Source: Synergistaceae bacterium (GTDB lineage: Bacteria; Synergistota; Synergistia; Synergistales; Synergistaceae). From it: a stretch of DNA of 33,831 nucleotides. The stretch is from assembly GCA_031269875.1 (NCBI GenBank), contig JAISYM010000107.1:1-33831 (forward strand). Reading direction: 5' to 3'. Below, in pieces: positions 24,117-32,352 of this stretch. A model generated the notes under the pieces. It did not search any database and was not told the DNA's origin. It saw only the letters and a program-made list of their open reading frames with translations. How positions within the stretch are numbered: the first letter of the stretch is position 1; every line of letters begins with the position of its first letter. The translations under genes and the position numbers were made by a program.

Positions 24117-24226
24117 GCATATTGCGGCGGGATTTTAGTACTATTTTAGTAAATAATGTTTCCCCTTTATTTGAGATAGAATTTGGAGCCGCTTTGGCGA
24201 TTTGGCACAAAGGGGGAGACATAATT

Positions 24227-24256
24227 AAAAGCGGGAGACCGGCGCGTCTCCCGCTT
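24227..24256 (-). terminator. Intrinsic terminator after PilY1-like copy 2
   Basis: Minus strand: an 11-bp stem AAGCGGGAGAC / GTCTCCCGCTT with a 6-nt loop, followed by a short T-rich tail. It begins 34 bases after the stop codon of copy 2. Confidence 0.86.
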
Positions 24257-24289
24257 CAGTTTGGTTTATGATATCAATTAGTTAGAACG

Positions 24290-27200
24290 TTACTTCATCA
24301 GCCAGTAATTGATAACGGTCGTCTCCGGCGGGATATTGCCGCCCGTGCCTTCGGGTGGTTCGTCGAGTGTATTAGTTTCCTCCGACCCGGCAACTTTTCT
24401 GAGTACTGGCTGTTGTTGCCTAAGCAACTCTAGTTTTGCTTTAGCTCCCGGCGCTAGGAAATCGAACCGTATCATCAGCTTGCCCTTGCCGCCCTTGGCG
24501 AGATCCGTGAGACTCGCTATCTTTATGTCCTCGAAAGTTACGTATTTTACGAGCATGTTTTTGTTGTTGCCTGTTCCTGCCCATATTGTCGGCTTTCCTG
24601 TTCGGATGTCGACTGCGTAGAGCCGGCTGTCTCCGGCGAGCGGTCTGTCCGGTTCGCAAACCGAGGAATCCGGCGTCTGTACCTTATCTTTCTGTATAAA
24701 TGTCGCGACGAACAGAGTGCCGTTTACCAGGATTGGCTTAGTGGACACGTATTCCCTGAAAAAGTTCTGTCCCCCATCTTTCAGTTCGAAGTACCAGCCG
24801 CTTTTCCCGTTCTCGCCCGTCGTGAATGTATCATCTGGATCGTCTTGCTCCAGCTTCAAGAAATTGTCCCTAGTGTACGGCCCAACTTGGCCCGTGTTCG
24901 AGAACGAAAATATCATCTGTCTTTCGTTTCGGAGAACCCCGTCCTCGTTGTCCCCACTGCCCTTTTTCCCCCTGATATCGGCTGTGCCGCCGGCTATCCA
25001 CATATTATTGCCCTGCAAGCTGACGACCACGCCATGAGGGATCGCGTAGCTGTTAGGGCTCGTCCCCATCTCAGCGTTTGTCTGCAGGGTCGCTACTGTC
25101 CTGATGGGCCACTCGCTCGGGTCGGAGAGTTCATGAGTCACCGGCTTTTCAATGTCCACGCGGAATATGTTCCCTCTGTTGTCAGCCGCGATGATCCCGC
25201 CGGCAAGATATGGGTTTGATGAGGCGGAACGGAAAAGGGTGGGCTCGGATACCATCATGCCCATAATCGGCGCGTTCCCCTGCGCGGTTTCAGACAACCT
25301 CCAGCCTTGAAGTACGGAGCTGCCGTCGAACGCTTTCAGGATTGTGCCGTCCTTCGGCTCTATAATGAGAAGCGTCGCGCCATAACCCCCATTGTTCGCG
25401 AGTACCCCCGGGTTTGCCTCTGGGTTCAGCGGTGAGTCCGGCAGGGTGCCGCCTGCCAGGGCAATGAAGTTCTGCTTATCGGGATCGTTCTCCAGGATAG
25501 AATTCAGCGGAGCTACGCCCATCACCGGGCGCGGGCTGTTGAAGCCGAGCTTCAGATAGCCCGTCTCCTTTTTCACTGTATCGTCGTTTGTATCGTCGTT
25601 GGAACCTTCCATCTCCGCCTTATCGTAGACGTGCGTTACTGCAGGCGAGGTGTCCTGCGGTTTTTTCGAACTGACAAGCTTGTCGCTCCCGATGCTCTCC
25701 CTGTACCACATCATTGCCGGCTTGTCGTGGTCGCTCACGTCGAGCATATACAGGCCGCTGCCGCCGCGTCCCAAGGCGCCGAGCAGGTACTGGCCCCACC
25801 CAGAGCCATCACTCTTTTGTTCAAAGTTGAAGTTCCTCTTCTGGAGCGAACCGTCCAAGGTGAAGGCCGGGTATGACCTGTAACCCCCGACAGGTTCGGT
25901 TATGGGCAGCCACCGCCGTTTGACGCCATCGTCTTCTGGGTTGGTCACCAGTGCAGCCAATCTCATGGGGATCAGCATTGGTGGGGGAATTATCGCCATT
26001 ATCTCCTGACCATTACCGCTTTGCGTCGGATCAATCATTCTGAGCAGGCCGTCGTTGGTGTGCGCGTACAGTACCGGTGATTGAGGCTGCTGCGCCAAGT
26101 TATTCGCCCACGCGTTGTAACCGGGCAGCGGCTCGTCCTTTGCTGCCACTACGGGGTCGTTCACTATGACTACGCCTCCCTGTCCCAGATCCGTAAACAT
26201 GCGCGAACGACCGTATTCCTCACTGTTCGCGTACGAGTAATCATTGCCGTACAGCCACTTTGCGTAAGCGTCGTATGGGTATACGCCGCCGTAATCACTG
26301 CCGGATGATGGGAGGATGTCTCCGTTTAGGCCCGATAGGGAACCAAAGGTCTCCGAATTTCCTTCCAGTTCGACAAGGTTTGCATTGGTCCAGCCTTCCT
26401 TCCAGTACCGCACGGACCTTTTTTGGGGTGGTGCCGGGACTATTTTAGTGTCGCTCTCGTCGCCTATCGTCCATTTGGGGTACAGCCGGACTGTGCCGTC
26501 GGCGTCCATGGAGACTACGTCACGCCTCATCGTGGCTTCCCACTGGTCGCTGCGCATTATCTTGTACTGGTAGCTGTATATGTCGGACTGCCCGTCGAGG
26601 TCGTCGAGCGCCTCCGATTGCGCCATCGCACCCGTTCCTGGCTGTACTACCGTGCTGTCGTTTATAACGGTGAGCGCGTTCATGATCGCGTCAGTCAGCC
26701 CGTCCGTGTCCTCCGCGATAAAGGCCTTGTGCTTGTACTTGCTGGAGTTGAGCGTATCTTCATATGTATTGATAGTGTCAGGGTTCTTTCCCCGGCCGGC
26801 CATAGCCATCTTGGCCAAGTTGGTGTGCATCTCCTTGACGTCGTTGATCTCTGCCTCCGTAAGGCTAGTGGTTTCTCCGGTTTTCGGGACTTTCGGGACA
26901 ATGCCCACCACGAGGGTTTGTATCGGTTCGTCGAGATCCACGCGCTCTATATTATTCCAAATAGGGGTTCCGTCCGCGCTGCGCGGAAGCATCGACACCT
27001 GCTCGTATGGTGCGTAAACCACGTCTCCCTTTAGGGGGTTGTCGTTCGCGTTTGACCCTGTTGTGTTCACCCTTTTGCTGTCCGTAGCGTCGTAGAGGTT
27101 CTTGATCGCCTGCGCAGCCGTGTATGTGTAGGAGTTGATTGGGTTTCCGTCGTCGTCCTCGAGCGCCGGTTTCAGCTCCTGCCCTGTCGTGATAACTATG

Positions 27201-29230
27201 ACCCAGTTCGTCTCGCACGCTGATCTGATCGGATATGAGACGTCCGCCAGATTCGAAGATTCCTCTATCGGCGGAGAGAAGAAGTCGAGAACGGAACCCG
27301 CCGCCTCGCCGGAACCGGCGTTGAAGTGATTCTTGATCGCCTGTTCGCTGTCCTCCATTTCCGTAGAGTAAGGGAAGCATTCGAAGTAGTAATCTGTGTT
27401 CGCGCTTACGTTCGAGTACCATATTGACCTTGAATATTTTTCGCCGTCGTTTTGTTGAGAACTGGTTAGCGGCAAATTAAGTGCACCTCCAGCATTAGCT
27501 TGAAAACTCGACGTAATGACTTCATTAGTTCCATTTAATTTATAGTGCGAGCGCGTCATCGCGTACGCGTTCCTCGGATCCGGGTAAATGGCGTGCGGGA
27601 GAGTGAATATTCCGGCCACTCCTATCTCTGGATCCTTATAGTAGTGCCACTGTTTGTTTCTCTCGGCGTTGGTTGCGGAGGCTGGAGATTTGCCGGTTGT
27701 ACCGTTGTAAAGATCAGCGAAGCCGTTTATCCACTGTCGCACCCGATTGACATGCTTCGTAGTGGTGTTGTTTTTAATCCAATCATCGTCATAGTCGCGA
27801 ATAGGGACGAGGAGCGAACCCCTGTGCAGCGCGTAATATATCCACTGCATCCTAGATATCTCGTCTTTGTACCAAATGCCGCCTTTCGCGTATTTGCTCG
27901 TTATCGAGCTGAAAATCGGTTCATTGGTCATATGAGACCACATGGGGTAGTACTGTGCATGAAGTGCGTTGTAACCGCGGACGTTCCCAGTGATAGCCTG
28001 TGTCAGCACTCCATTTACAAATTGTTTTCTATTGGTTAGATCGTTATCAGGTGGCCAGCCGGAATCTCCTACTGGGTTTGGCCACGGTATGTTTTTGCCA
28101 TTTTTCGGTACGGTCGTGAATTTCTTCGACGTCCAGACATTATTCCCAAATGGCTCCACTTTATACATGCCGTTGAAATCAAAACGGTCATTTGTCCCCG
28201 TGTGGATGTCCTTGTCGGAGAAATTCGTATCGTTTGTTGTCGGAAGATAGGTAGACGCAAGCCCGAATCTCAAATTGGTCCACGTCGCGCTGTTTTCGAG
28301 CAACTTCCAAAGGACGAGCTTAGTCTGGTAAAGCTTGCTGTCGTTGGGCACCAGATCAATGCTGTTGGGAGAAGCGTTAATTGCTAGGTCAGTCATACCA
28401 TGTTCCCAGTAGTTAGGGTCCTTAAACACCAATGCGTAGGGGAATTTCTGAGCGCCTGAGATATTACTGTTGCCACTATATATATAGTTATTAACTGAAT
28501 CCCCGATTTCGCCCTTCTCCAACGAATAATGCGTATCGCCTACATGTGACGCTTTCTGTACGTTGTCGTGTCCAACTTGCAGAGGGTTGGTCTGAGATGC
28601 GTATCCAGACTTTACTAAATTTATCGCTTCATCATCATCACGTATGAAAGGGGCATAGTAGTTGCGCCCCTCTTCCGCGTTCAATCTCAAATCTTCTGCA
28701 GGGTCACTGGATTTTTTTACATAGTTATTGGACGTGTCGATATCGCGCCCGTAGAGGTTTCGCTCGACGCGGAGATTAGCGCCGCTCCAAGCTACCGGCA
28801 TTGCACCGATTCCATACGTCGCGTTCCTCATCATGTCAATCACGTTGTCAACGGTGTATCCATAACTGTTATACGTTGCCACCCAATTTGCGCCCGGGCG
28901 TCCGCTATTTCTCCATGTTGGTTTGTTTGCCAGCACGACGGACGGCATGACGCCTTTTGGGTGGAACTGCATCGCGGCTGAGGCGTCTATCATGAACAGC
29001 ACGTTGGCCTTGCGCGTGGTCTCTTGCCCCATGTCCAAGAGATCTTCGTCGCCCATTGCAACCTCGTCCTTCAGCGTCGCCAGCGTCGAGAGGCCCGCTG
29101 AATCCACCCGGGTAGCGGCCCAAGCCGCGAGCGTCCCCTCCCATACGGGCAGTGATATCTGCGACATGAAGATCGCCAGCACGACAGACGCGATCATCCT
29201 CTTTGTAAAATCAGATCGGTAACCTCTCAT
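24290..29230 (-). CDS. PilY1/PilC-like large surface protein, copy 2
   Basis: A 1646-residue paralogue of the next gene downstream, with the same plan. The N-terminus is signal-like (MRGYRSDFTKR, hydrophobic to about residue 38, shared SLPVWEGTLA). A vWA-like start follows (NVLFMIDASAAM, 77-88), which keeps the first MIDAS Asp and Ser but lacks the second Ser. The shared ERNLYGRDID motif comes next. The PilY1 propeller begins near residue 1058 (YAHTNDGLLRM), with LLGALGRGGSGLYMLDVS and FIALAGG. Both proteins end in an ETT-INYWLMK tail. Unlike copy 1, the late Gly-Asp loop is not DGNGD. The middle region around 27.4-28.9 kb is less GC-rich and more divergent from copy 1. It is likely surface-exposed or pilus-associated; the ligand is unknown. 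Confidence 0.85.
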   Translation of the reverse strand: MRGYRSDFTKRMIASVVLAIFMSQISLPVWEGTLAAWAATRVDSAGLSTLATLKDEVAMGDEDLLDMGQETTRKANVLFMIDASAAMQFHPKGVMPSVVLANKPTWRNSGRPGANWVATYNSYGYTVDNVIDMMRNATYGIGAMPVAWSGANLRVERNLYGRDIDTSNNYVKKSSDPAEDLRLNAEEGRNYYAPFIRDDDEAINLVKSGYASQTNPLQVGHDNVQKASHVGDTHYSLEKGEIGDSVNNYIYSGNSNISGAQKFPYALVFKDPNYWEHGMTDLAINASPNSIDLVPNDSKLYQTKLVLWKLLENSATWTNLRFGLASTYLPTTNDTNFSDKDIHTGTNDRFDFNGMYKVEPFGNNVWTSKKFTTVPKNGKNIPWPNPVGDSGWPPDNDLTNRKQFVNGVLTQAITGNVRGYNALHAQYYPMWSHMTNEPIFSSITSKYAKGGIWYKDEISRMQWIYYALHRGSLLVPIRDYDDDWIKNNTTTKHVNRVRQWINGFADLYNGTTGKSPASATNAERNKQWHYYKDPEIGVAGIFTLPHAIYPDPRNAYAMTRSHYKLNGTNEVITSSFQANAGGALNLPLTSSQQNDGEKYSRSIWYSNVSANTDYYFECFPYSTEMEDSEQAIKNHFNAGSGEAAGSVLDFFSPPIEESSNLADVSYPIRSACETNWVIVITTGQELKPALEDDDGNPINSYTYTAAQAIKNLYDATDSKRVNTTGSNANDNPLKGDVVYAPYEQVSMLPRSADGTPIWNNIERVDLDEPIQTLVVGIVPKVPKTGETTSLTEAEINDVKEMHTNLAKMAMAGRGKNPDTINTYEDTLNSSKYKHKAFIAEDTDGLTDAIMNALTVINDSTVVQPGTGAMAQSEALDDLDGQSDIYSYQYKIMRSDQWEATMRRDVVSMDADGTVRLYPKWTIGDESDTKIVPAPPQKRSVRYWKEGWTNANLVELEGNSETFGSLSGLNGDILPSSGSDYGGVYPYDAYAKWLYGNDYSYANSEEYGRSRMFTDLGQGGVVIVNDPVVAAKDEPLPGYNAWANNLAQQPQSPVLYAHTNDGLLRMIDPTQSGNGQEIMAIIPPPMLIPMRLAALVTNPEDDGVKRRWLPITEPVGGYRSYPAFTLDGSLQKRNFNFEQKSDGSGWGQYLLGALGRGGSGLYMLDVSDHDKPAMMWYRESIGSDKLVSSKKPQDTSPAVTHVYDKAEMEGSNDDTNDDTVKKETGYLKLGFNSPRPVMGVAPLNSILENDPDKQNFIALAGGTLPDSPLNPEANPGVLANNGGYGATLLIIEPKDGTILKAFDGSSVLQGWRLSETAQGNAPIMGMMVSEPTLFRSASSNPYLAGGIIAADNRGNIFRVDIEKPVTHELSDPSEWPIRTVATLQTNAEMGTSPNSYAIPHGVVVSLQGNNMWIAGGTADIRGKKGSGDNEDGVLRNERQMIFSFSNTGQVGPYTRDNFLKLEQDDPDDTFTTGENGKSGWYFELKDGGQNFFREYVSTKPILVNGTLFVATFIQKDKVQTPDSSVCEPDRPLAGDSRLYAVDIRTGKPTIWAGTGNNKNMLVKYVTFEDIKIASLTDLAKGGKGKLMIRFDFLAPGAKAKLELLRQQQPVLRKVAGSEETNTLDEPPEGTGGNIPPETTVINYWLMK

Positions 29231-29397
29231 AATATTTCCCTCTTTTCCGGTGGCACACATAACCTTTATCGAATCAAAACTTCACGCGCGTCGTTCCGCG
29301 TAACGACGGTGGTAATTCGTCTGACTCATATCCCTCCATCCAGATAAGAGACTTTAGAATCATAGGCATAATGCAAATTGCCCTTTTTGTAGGTTAA
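29231..29397 (-). promoter_or_regulatory. Conserved leader of PilY1-like copy 2
   Basis: A 5' UTR of about 160 nt with block A (29348-29364) and block B (29287-29308) matching the copy-1 leader in sequence and spacing. Block B here can fold as a perfect 7-bp hairpin (CGTCGTT / AACGACG). The copy-1 version cannot do so fully, so primary sequence rather than structure may be what is conserved. Confidence 0.55.
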
Positions 29398-29426
29398 AGT
29401 TTAATTAATTTAGAAGATACTGTCAA
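29398..29426 (-). promoter_or_regulatory. Promoter of PilY1-like copy 2
   Basis: Minus strand: perfect TTGACA (29421-29426), a 17-base spacer and TAAACT (29398-29403). Distance from the -10 to the start codon is 168 bases, close to the 174 bases in copy 1. Confidence 0.85.
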
Positions 29427-29640
29427 GGTTCGATTCTTGGTTAAAATTGGGACTATGATCCCATCTTTATAAATACGTGATTTTCCTGTATGGGGAAAAA
29501 TTCGCGCTCATGCCAATTCGCCGCAGATAGGCCGTTTTTGAAGCGGGGACGCGGTTCGAGGAAAAAGTTTTAACGCTTCACCATATATGCCTTTGATTTT
29601 AAATTGGTATCACTTTGTCGGGGACGCAAAGAGCCGAAAA
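29427..29640. other. Intergenic stretch without recognised gene
   Basis: AT-rich in its first half. I see no supported gene, RNA fold or repeat. A plus-strand frame runs from 29587 into the antisense of the phosphoglucomutase gene, but it has no family resemblance and most of its length is antisense shadow. Confidence 0.4.
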
Positions 29641-29642
29641 TT

Positions 29643-29784
29643 TGTTATAATGTCCTTGAAATTCACGTACCGCCTGCTTCAAATAGACAAAGACGATATT
29701 GATCCGAAGGTCAGTAATGGGCTTTACTGCCAAAATTTTATTAGCGGCGGGAAAAATAGGAAAATATATCTCCGCCGCTTTTTT
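29643..29784 (+). ncRNA. Candidate small RNA
   Basis: An extended -10 promoter (TGTTATAAT, 29643-29651) is followed by about 130 bases. These contain a 6-bp hairpin CAGTAA / TTACTG (29712-29729) and end in a stem-loop with a T6 tail (29743-29784). The order promoter, hairpin, terminator is what a small RNA gene looks like. An ATG at the -10 opens a frame (MSLKFTYRLLQ...) that runs into the terminator and has no recognised homologue. The promoter lacks a clear -35, so this is a candidate only. Confidence 0.3.
29743..29784. terminator. Stem-loop terminator after phosphoglucomutase
   Basis: An 8-bp stem AGCGGCGG / CCGCCGCT (29743-29750, 29772-29779) with a long 21-nt loop. On the plus strand it is followed by a T6 run. 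On the minus strand it starts 11 bases after the pgm stop and is followed by AATAAAATTTT. It is probably bidirectional, ending pgm and anything read from the plus strand. Confidence 0.65.
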
Positions 29785-29790
29785 ATGGTC

Positions 29791-31425
29791 TTATATCGCC
29801 GCCCCTACGATCTCCTGCGCTTCCGCCTGTATTTTTTTCAGATGTTCCTTGCTCTTGAAACTCTCCGCGTAAATCTTATAGACGTCTTCCGTGCCGGACG
29901 GGCGCGCGGCGAACCAGCCGTTTTCGGAGACGACCTTGAGTCCGTCTATCGGCTGTCCGTTGCCCGGCGCTTTTGTGAGAAGCGCGGTGATTTTCTCGCC
30001 GGCGAGGGTCTTGGCCTTTACGTCAGAGGGGGAGAGCTTCTTGAGCTTCGCTTTTTGCTCCGGGGTGGCTGGGGCGTCGACGCGTTCGTAGAACGGTTTG
30101 CCGAACTTTGCGGTGAGATCCCTGTAATGCCTGGCGGGGGATTTATCCGTGCCGGCGAGTATTTCAGCGGCCAAAAGATCCATCACGAAACCGTCCTTGT
30201 CCGTAGTCCACGTCATGCCGTTGATTCTGAGGAACGAGGCGCCGGCGCTCTCCTCTCCGACGAAGCCGAATGTGCCGTCGAGAAGGCCATCCACAAACCA
30301 CTTGAAGCCGACCGGAACCTCGCAGACCTTTTTCCCTATGGACTCCGCCGACCTGTCTATAATCGAACTCGACACGAGCGTCTTGCCTATTTGGACGGCC
30401 GGGTTCCATTTTTTTCTGTGAGTCATCAGGTAGTTCGACGCTACGGCGAGGTACGCGTTCGGATCCATAAGCCCCTCGTCCGTCACGATTCCGTGTCTGT
30501 CATAGTCCGTGTCGTTGCCGAACGCTATCCCATACATGTCCTTGTGTTCCAGTAAACCCGCCATCGCGTACTTTGACGAGCAGTCCATGCGTATCTTTCC
30601 GTCCCAGTCGAGCGTCATAAACGAGAATGTGGGGTCGACGTATTTGTTGAGCGAGTGGAGGTCAAGCCCGTACATATCGGCTATCGGATCCCAGAAGGCA
30701 ATGCCGGAGCCTCCCATCGGGTCGACTCCGATGCGGATACGTGCCCGCGCTATCGACTTCATGTCAATGACGTTCGCCAAATCTTTGACGTACGGCATGA
30801 TGTAATCGATGAATTGCGTCGTGTCCTTTGATACGGCCTTGGACAGCGGGAGGCGCTTTACGCCGCGGCAGCCTTTCTGAATCAAATCGTTCGCTCGTTT
30901 TTGAATTTTTTTGGTGATGTCAGGTGAAGCCGGGCCGCCGGTAGGGGGGTTGTACTTTATTCCGCCGGCCTCCGGCGGGTTATGGGAGGGCGTTATAATG
31001 ATTCCGTCGGCTAATACGCCGGGATGATCCGTATTCCAGCACGTTATAGCGTGTGATATGACGGGGGTCGGCGTATAGCCAAAGTTCTCCTGAACCTTCA
31101 GCTCGACGTCGTTTGCGGCCAGCACCTCGATGGCGGTACGCAGAGCCGGTTCGGAGAGAGCGTGCGTGTCCATGCCGATAAAGAGGGGGCCGCTGATTCC
31201 CATTTTTTTCCGCAGTTCGGCCGTCGCCTGAGAGATCGCCAGGATGTGCGACTCCGTAAAACTGCCGCGAAGCGAAGAACCCCTATGGCCGGATGTCCCG
31301 AATGACACGGCCTGACTCGGGTCTTCGATGTTCGGAGATTCCGTGTAATACGCCGATATCAAGCGTGGGACATTCACCAATATCTCCTTTGGCGCCGTAT
31401 GCCCCGCAAGTTTTGAAATAGTCAT
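29791..31425 (-). CDS. pgm: Phosphoglucomutase (alpha-D-glucose phosphate-specific)
   Basis: A 544-residue cytoplasmic enzyme interconverting glucose 1-phosphate and glucose 6-phosphate, linking glycolysis with glycogen and UDP-glucose synthesis. The full alpha-D-phosphohexomutase fold is present: SFGTSGHRGSS (41-51), the catalytic phosphoserine loop TPSHNPP with Ser 147, the metal loop GNDTDYDRHG, the sugar-binding GEESAGASF, and a C-terminal ARPSGTEDVYKIY phosphate-binding loop. Length matches E. coli Pgm. GGGGG lies about 10 bases upstream of the ATG. It is flanked by its own terminator and an AT-rich upstream region, so it is probably monocistronic. Confidence 0.96.
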   Translation of the reverse strand: MTISKLAGHTAPKEILVNVPRLISAYYTESPNIEDPSQAVSFGTSGHRGSSLRGSFTESHILAISQATAELRKKMGISGPLFIGMDTHALSEPALRTAIEVLAANDVELKVQENFGYTPTPVISHAITCWNTDHPGVLADGIIITPSHNPPEAGGIKYNPPTGGPASPDITKKIQKRANDLIQKGCRGVKRLPLSKAVSKDTTQFIDYIMPYVKDLANVIDMKSIARARIRIGVDPMGGSGIAFWDPIADMYGLDLHSLNKYVDPTFSFMTLDWDGKIRMDCSSKYAMAGLLEHKDMYGIAFGNDTDYDRHGIVTDEGLMDPNAYLAVASNYLMTHRKKWNPAVQIGKTLVSSSIIDRSAESIGKKVCEVPVGFKWFVDGLLDGTFGFVGEESAGASFLRINGMTWTTDKDGFVMDLLAAEILAGTDKSPARHYRDLTAKFGKPFYERVDAPATPEQKAKLKKLSPSDVKAKTLAGEKITALLTKAPGNGQPIDGLKVVSENGWFAARPSGTEDVYKIYAESFKSKEHLKKIQAEAQEIVGAAI

Positions 31426-31578
31426 AATATTAAACCCCCTTTATCGGTTTTTCGAGAAATCGATCGATATTCAATTTTATGTTGGTTTAATTTATATCTT
31501 TATTTGGTTTTTGACCAGAGTGGAAAATACGGACTCGCGTCGGCCCGTCCGATTAAGGCCGCTCCGCGTAACGTCGGA

Positions 31579-32301
31579 TTAGAGCAGATCGTCGAGTTTG
31601 GCTAAAAATTCGCCGATGCCCTCGTGTGTCCTGTAATCGGCGATGGAGTCCATCTGAGTCGCGTCGCGATTGCAGATGACCACAAGCGCTCCAGCGTTAT
31701 GCGCTATCAGCGGAAATTGATTTGCCGGCGAGACATTGAGGGACGAACCCAGCACAATAAAGACGCCGGCGCTTTCGGAAGCGCTCCATGAGGAGTTCAT
31801 CGCGTCGTCCGGAAGTGCCTCCCCGAAGAGCACGACGCCAGGGCGAAGGCGTCCGCCGCATGACGCGCACGAGGTTCTCCCGATAAAGGCCTCCTGAGTC
31901 GACGGCGCGCCGCAGTCCATGCACCTCACGCTGCCGACAGAGCCGTGCAGCTCGTAGATTTTCTTTGAACCGGCGGCGGCGTGCAGACCGTCTATGTTTT
32001 GCGTAATGACGCAGTGGACGAGCCCCCGGGCTTCCCAATCGGCAATGATGCAGTGCCCGGCGTTCGATTTCGCGCCGCCCATCTGCTTGAACCTGGCGGA
32101 ATAAAACTTGTGGAACGTATCGTAGTTGCCGCGCATGGCCTGAGTCGTCGCGAGCTCCATAGGGTCGACCTTGCTCCAAATGCCGTCCTTCGAGCGAAAG
32201 TCGCTCAAGCCGGAATCGGTGCTCATGCCCGCCCCCGTAAAGATCACGGTATTGCCGCCGGGAGTTTCCATCCTCTTCGCTATGTCCTCTAATTTAACCA
32301 T
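31579..32301 (-). CDS. Sirtuin (NAD-dependent protein deacylase, Sir2 family)
   Basis: A 240-residue enzyme that removes acyl groups from lysine using NAD. Motifs are GAGMSTDSGLSDFR (23-36), TQNIDGLH (100-107), and the catalytic His 119 in YELHG. A zinc site has Cys 127, 130, 145 and 148. GSSLNVSPA and VICNRD complete the NAD pocket. Two starts are possible: ATG at 32301 or an in-frame TTG at 32319. Neither has a Shine-Dalgarno. A TATAAT box (32308-32313) ends 6 bases before the ATG, so ATG at 32301 on a leaderless mRNA is preferred. The class (deacetylase or desuccinylase) is not settled: no Tyr/Arg pair diagnostic for desuccinylases was identified. Confidence 0.93.
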   Translation of the reverse strand: MVKLEDIAKRMETPGGNTVIFTGAGMSTDSGLSDFRSKDGIWSKVDPMELATTQAMRGNYDTFHKFYSARFKQMGGAKSNAGHCIIADWEARGLVHCVITQNIDGLHAAAGSKKIYELHGSVGSVRCMDCGAPSTQEAFIGRTSCASCGGRLRPGVVLFGEALPDDAMNSSWSASESAGVFIVLGSSLNVSPANQFPLIAHNAGALVVICNRDATQMDSIADYRTHEGIGEFLAKLDDLL

Positions 32302-32307
32302 GACGGC

Positions 32308-32313
32308 ATTATA
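32308..32313 (-). promoter_or_regulatory. -10 box for a likely leaderless sirtuin mRNA
   Basis: Perfect TATAAT on the minus strand, with a weak -35 (TTCCAA at an 18-base spacing). The first base of the downstream ATG is 7 bases after the box, where transcription normally starts. Confidence 0.5.
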
Positions 32314-32329
32314 GCGCAAACCATAAGAA

Positions 32330-32349
32330 TCTTGGAATGTAATCCAAGA
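32330..32349 (-). terminator. Weak stem-loop after modD
   Basis: A 7-bp stem TCTTGGA / TCCAAGA with a 6-nt loop, beginning 4 bases after the modD stop on the minus strand and followed only by TTCTTAT. It could be a weak terminator, and it overlaps the -35 region of the sirtuin promoter. Confidence 0.4.
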
Positions 32350-32352
32350 AAA

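Noticed and set aside
29618-29634. GGGGACGCAAAGAGCC, resembling part of a c-di-GMP-I (GEMM) riboswitch
   Set aside because: The upstream GCAAACC element and the 3' tetraloop-receptor part are not present, so the match is partial and probably accidental.
29587-30555. 322-codon plus-strand ORF starting in the intergenic region
   Set aside because: From about 29790 it is antisense to phosphoglucomutase, and the first 60 codons match no family I know and contain a terminator. Only a small RNA candidate is kept.
31537-31565. Inverted repeat after the sirtuin gene
   Set aside because: The CGGAC/GTCCG stem is 5 bp with a long loop and only a short T-rich tail; not a convincing terminator.
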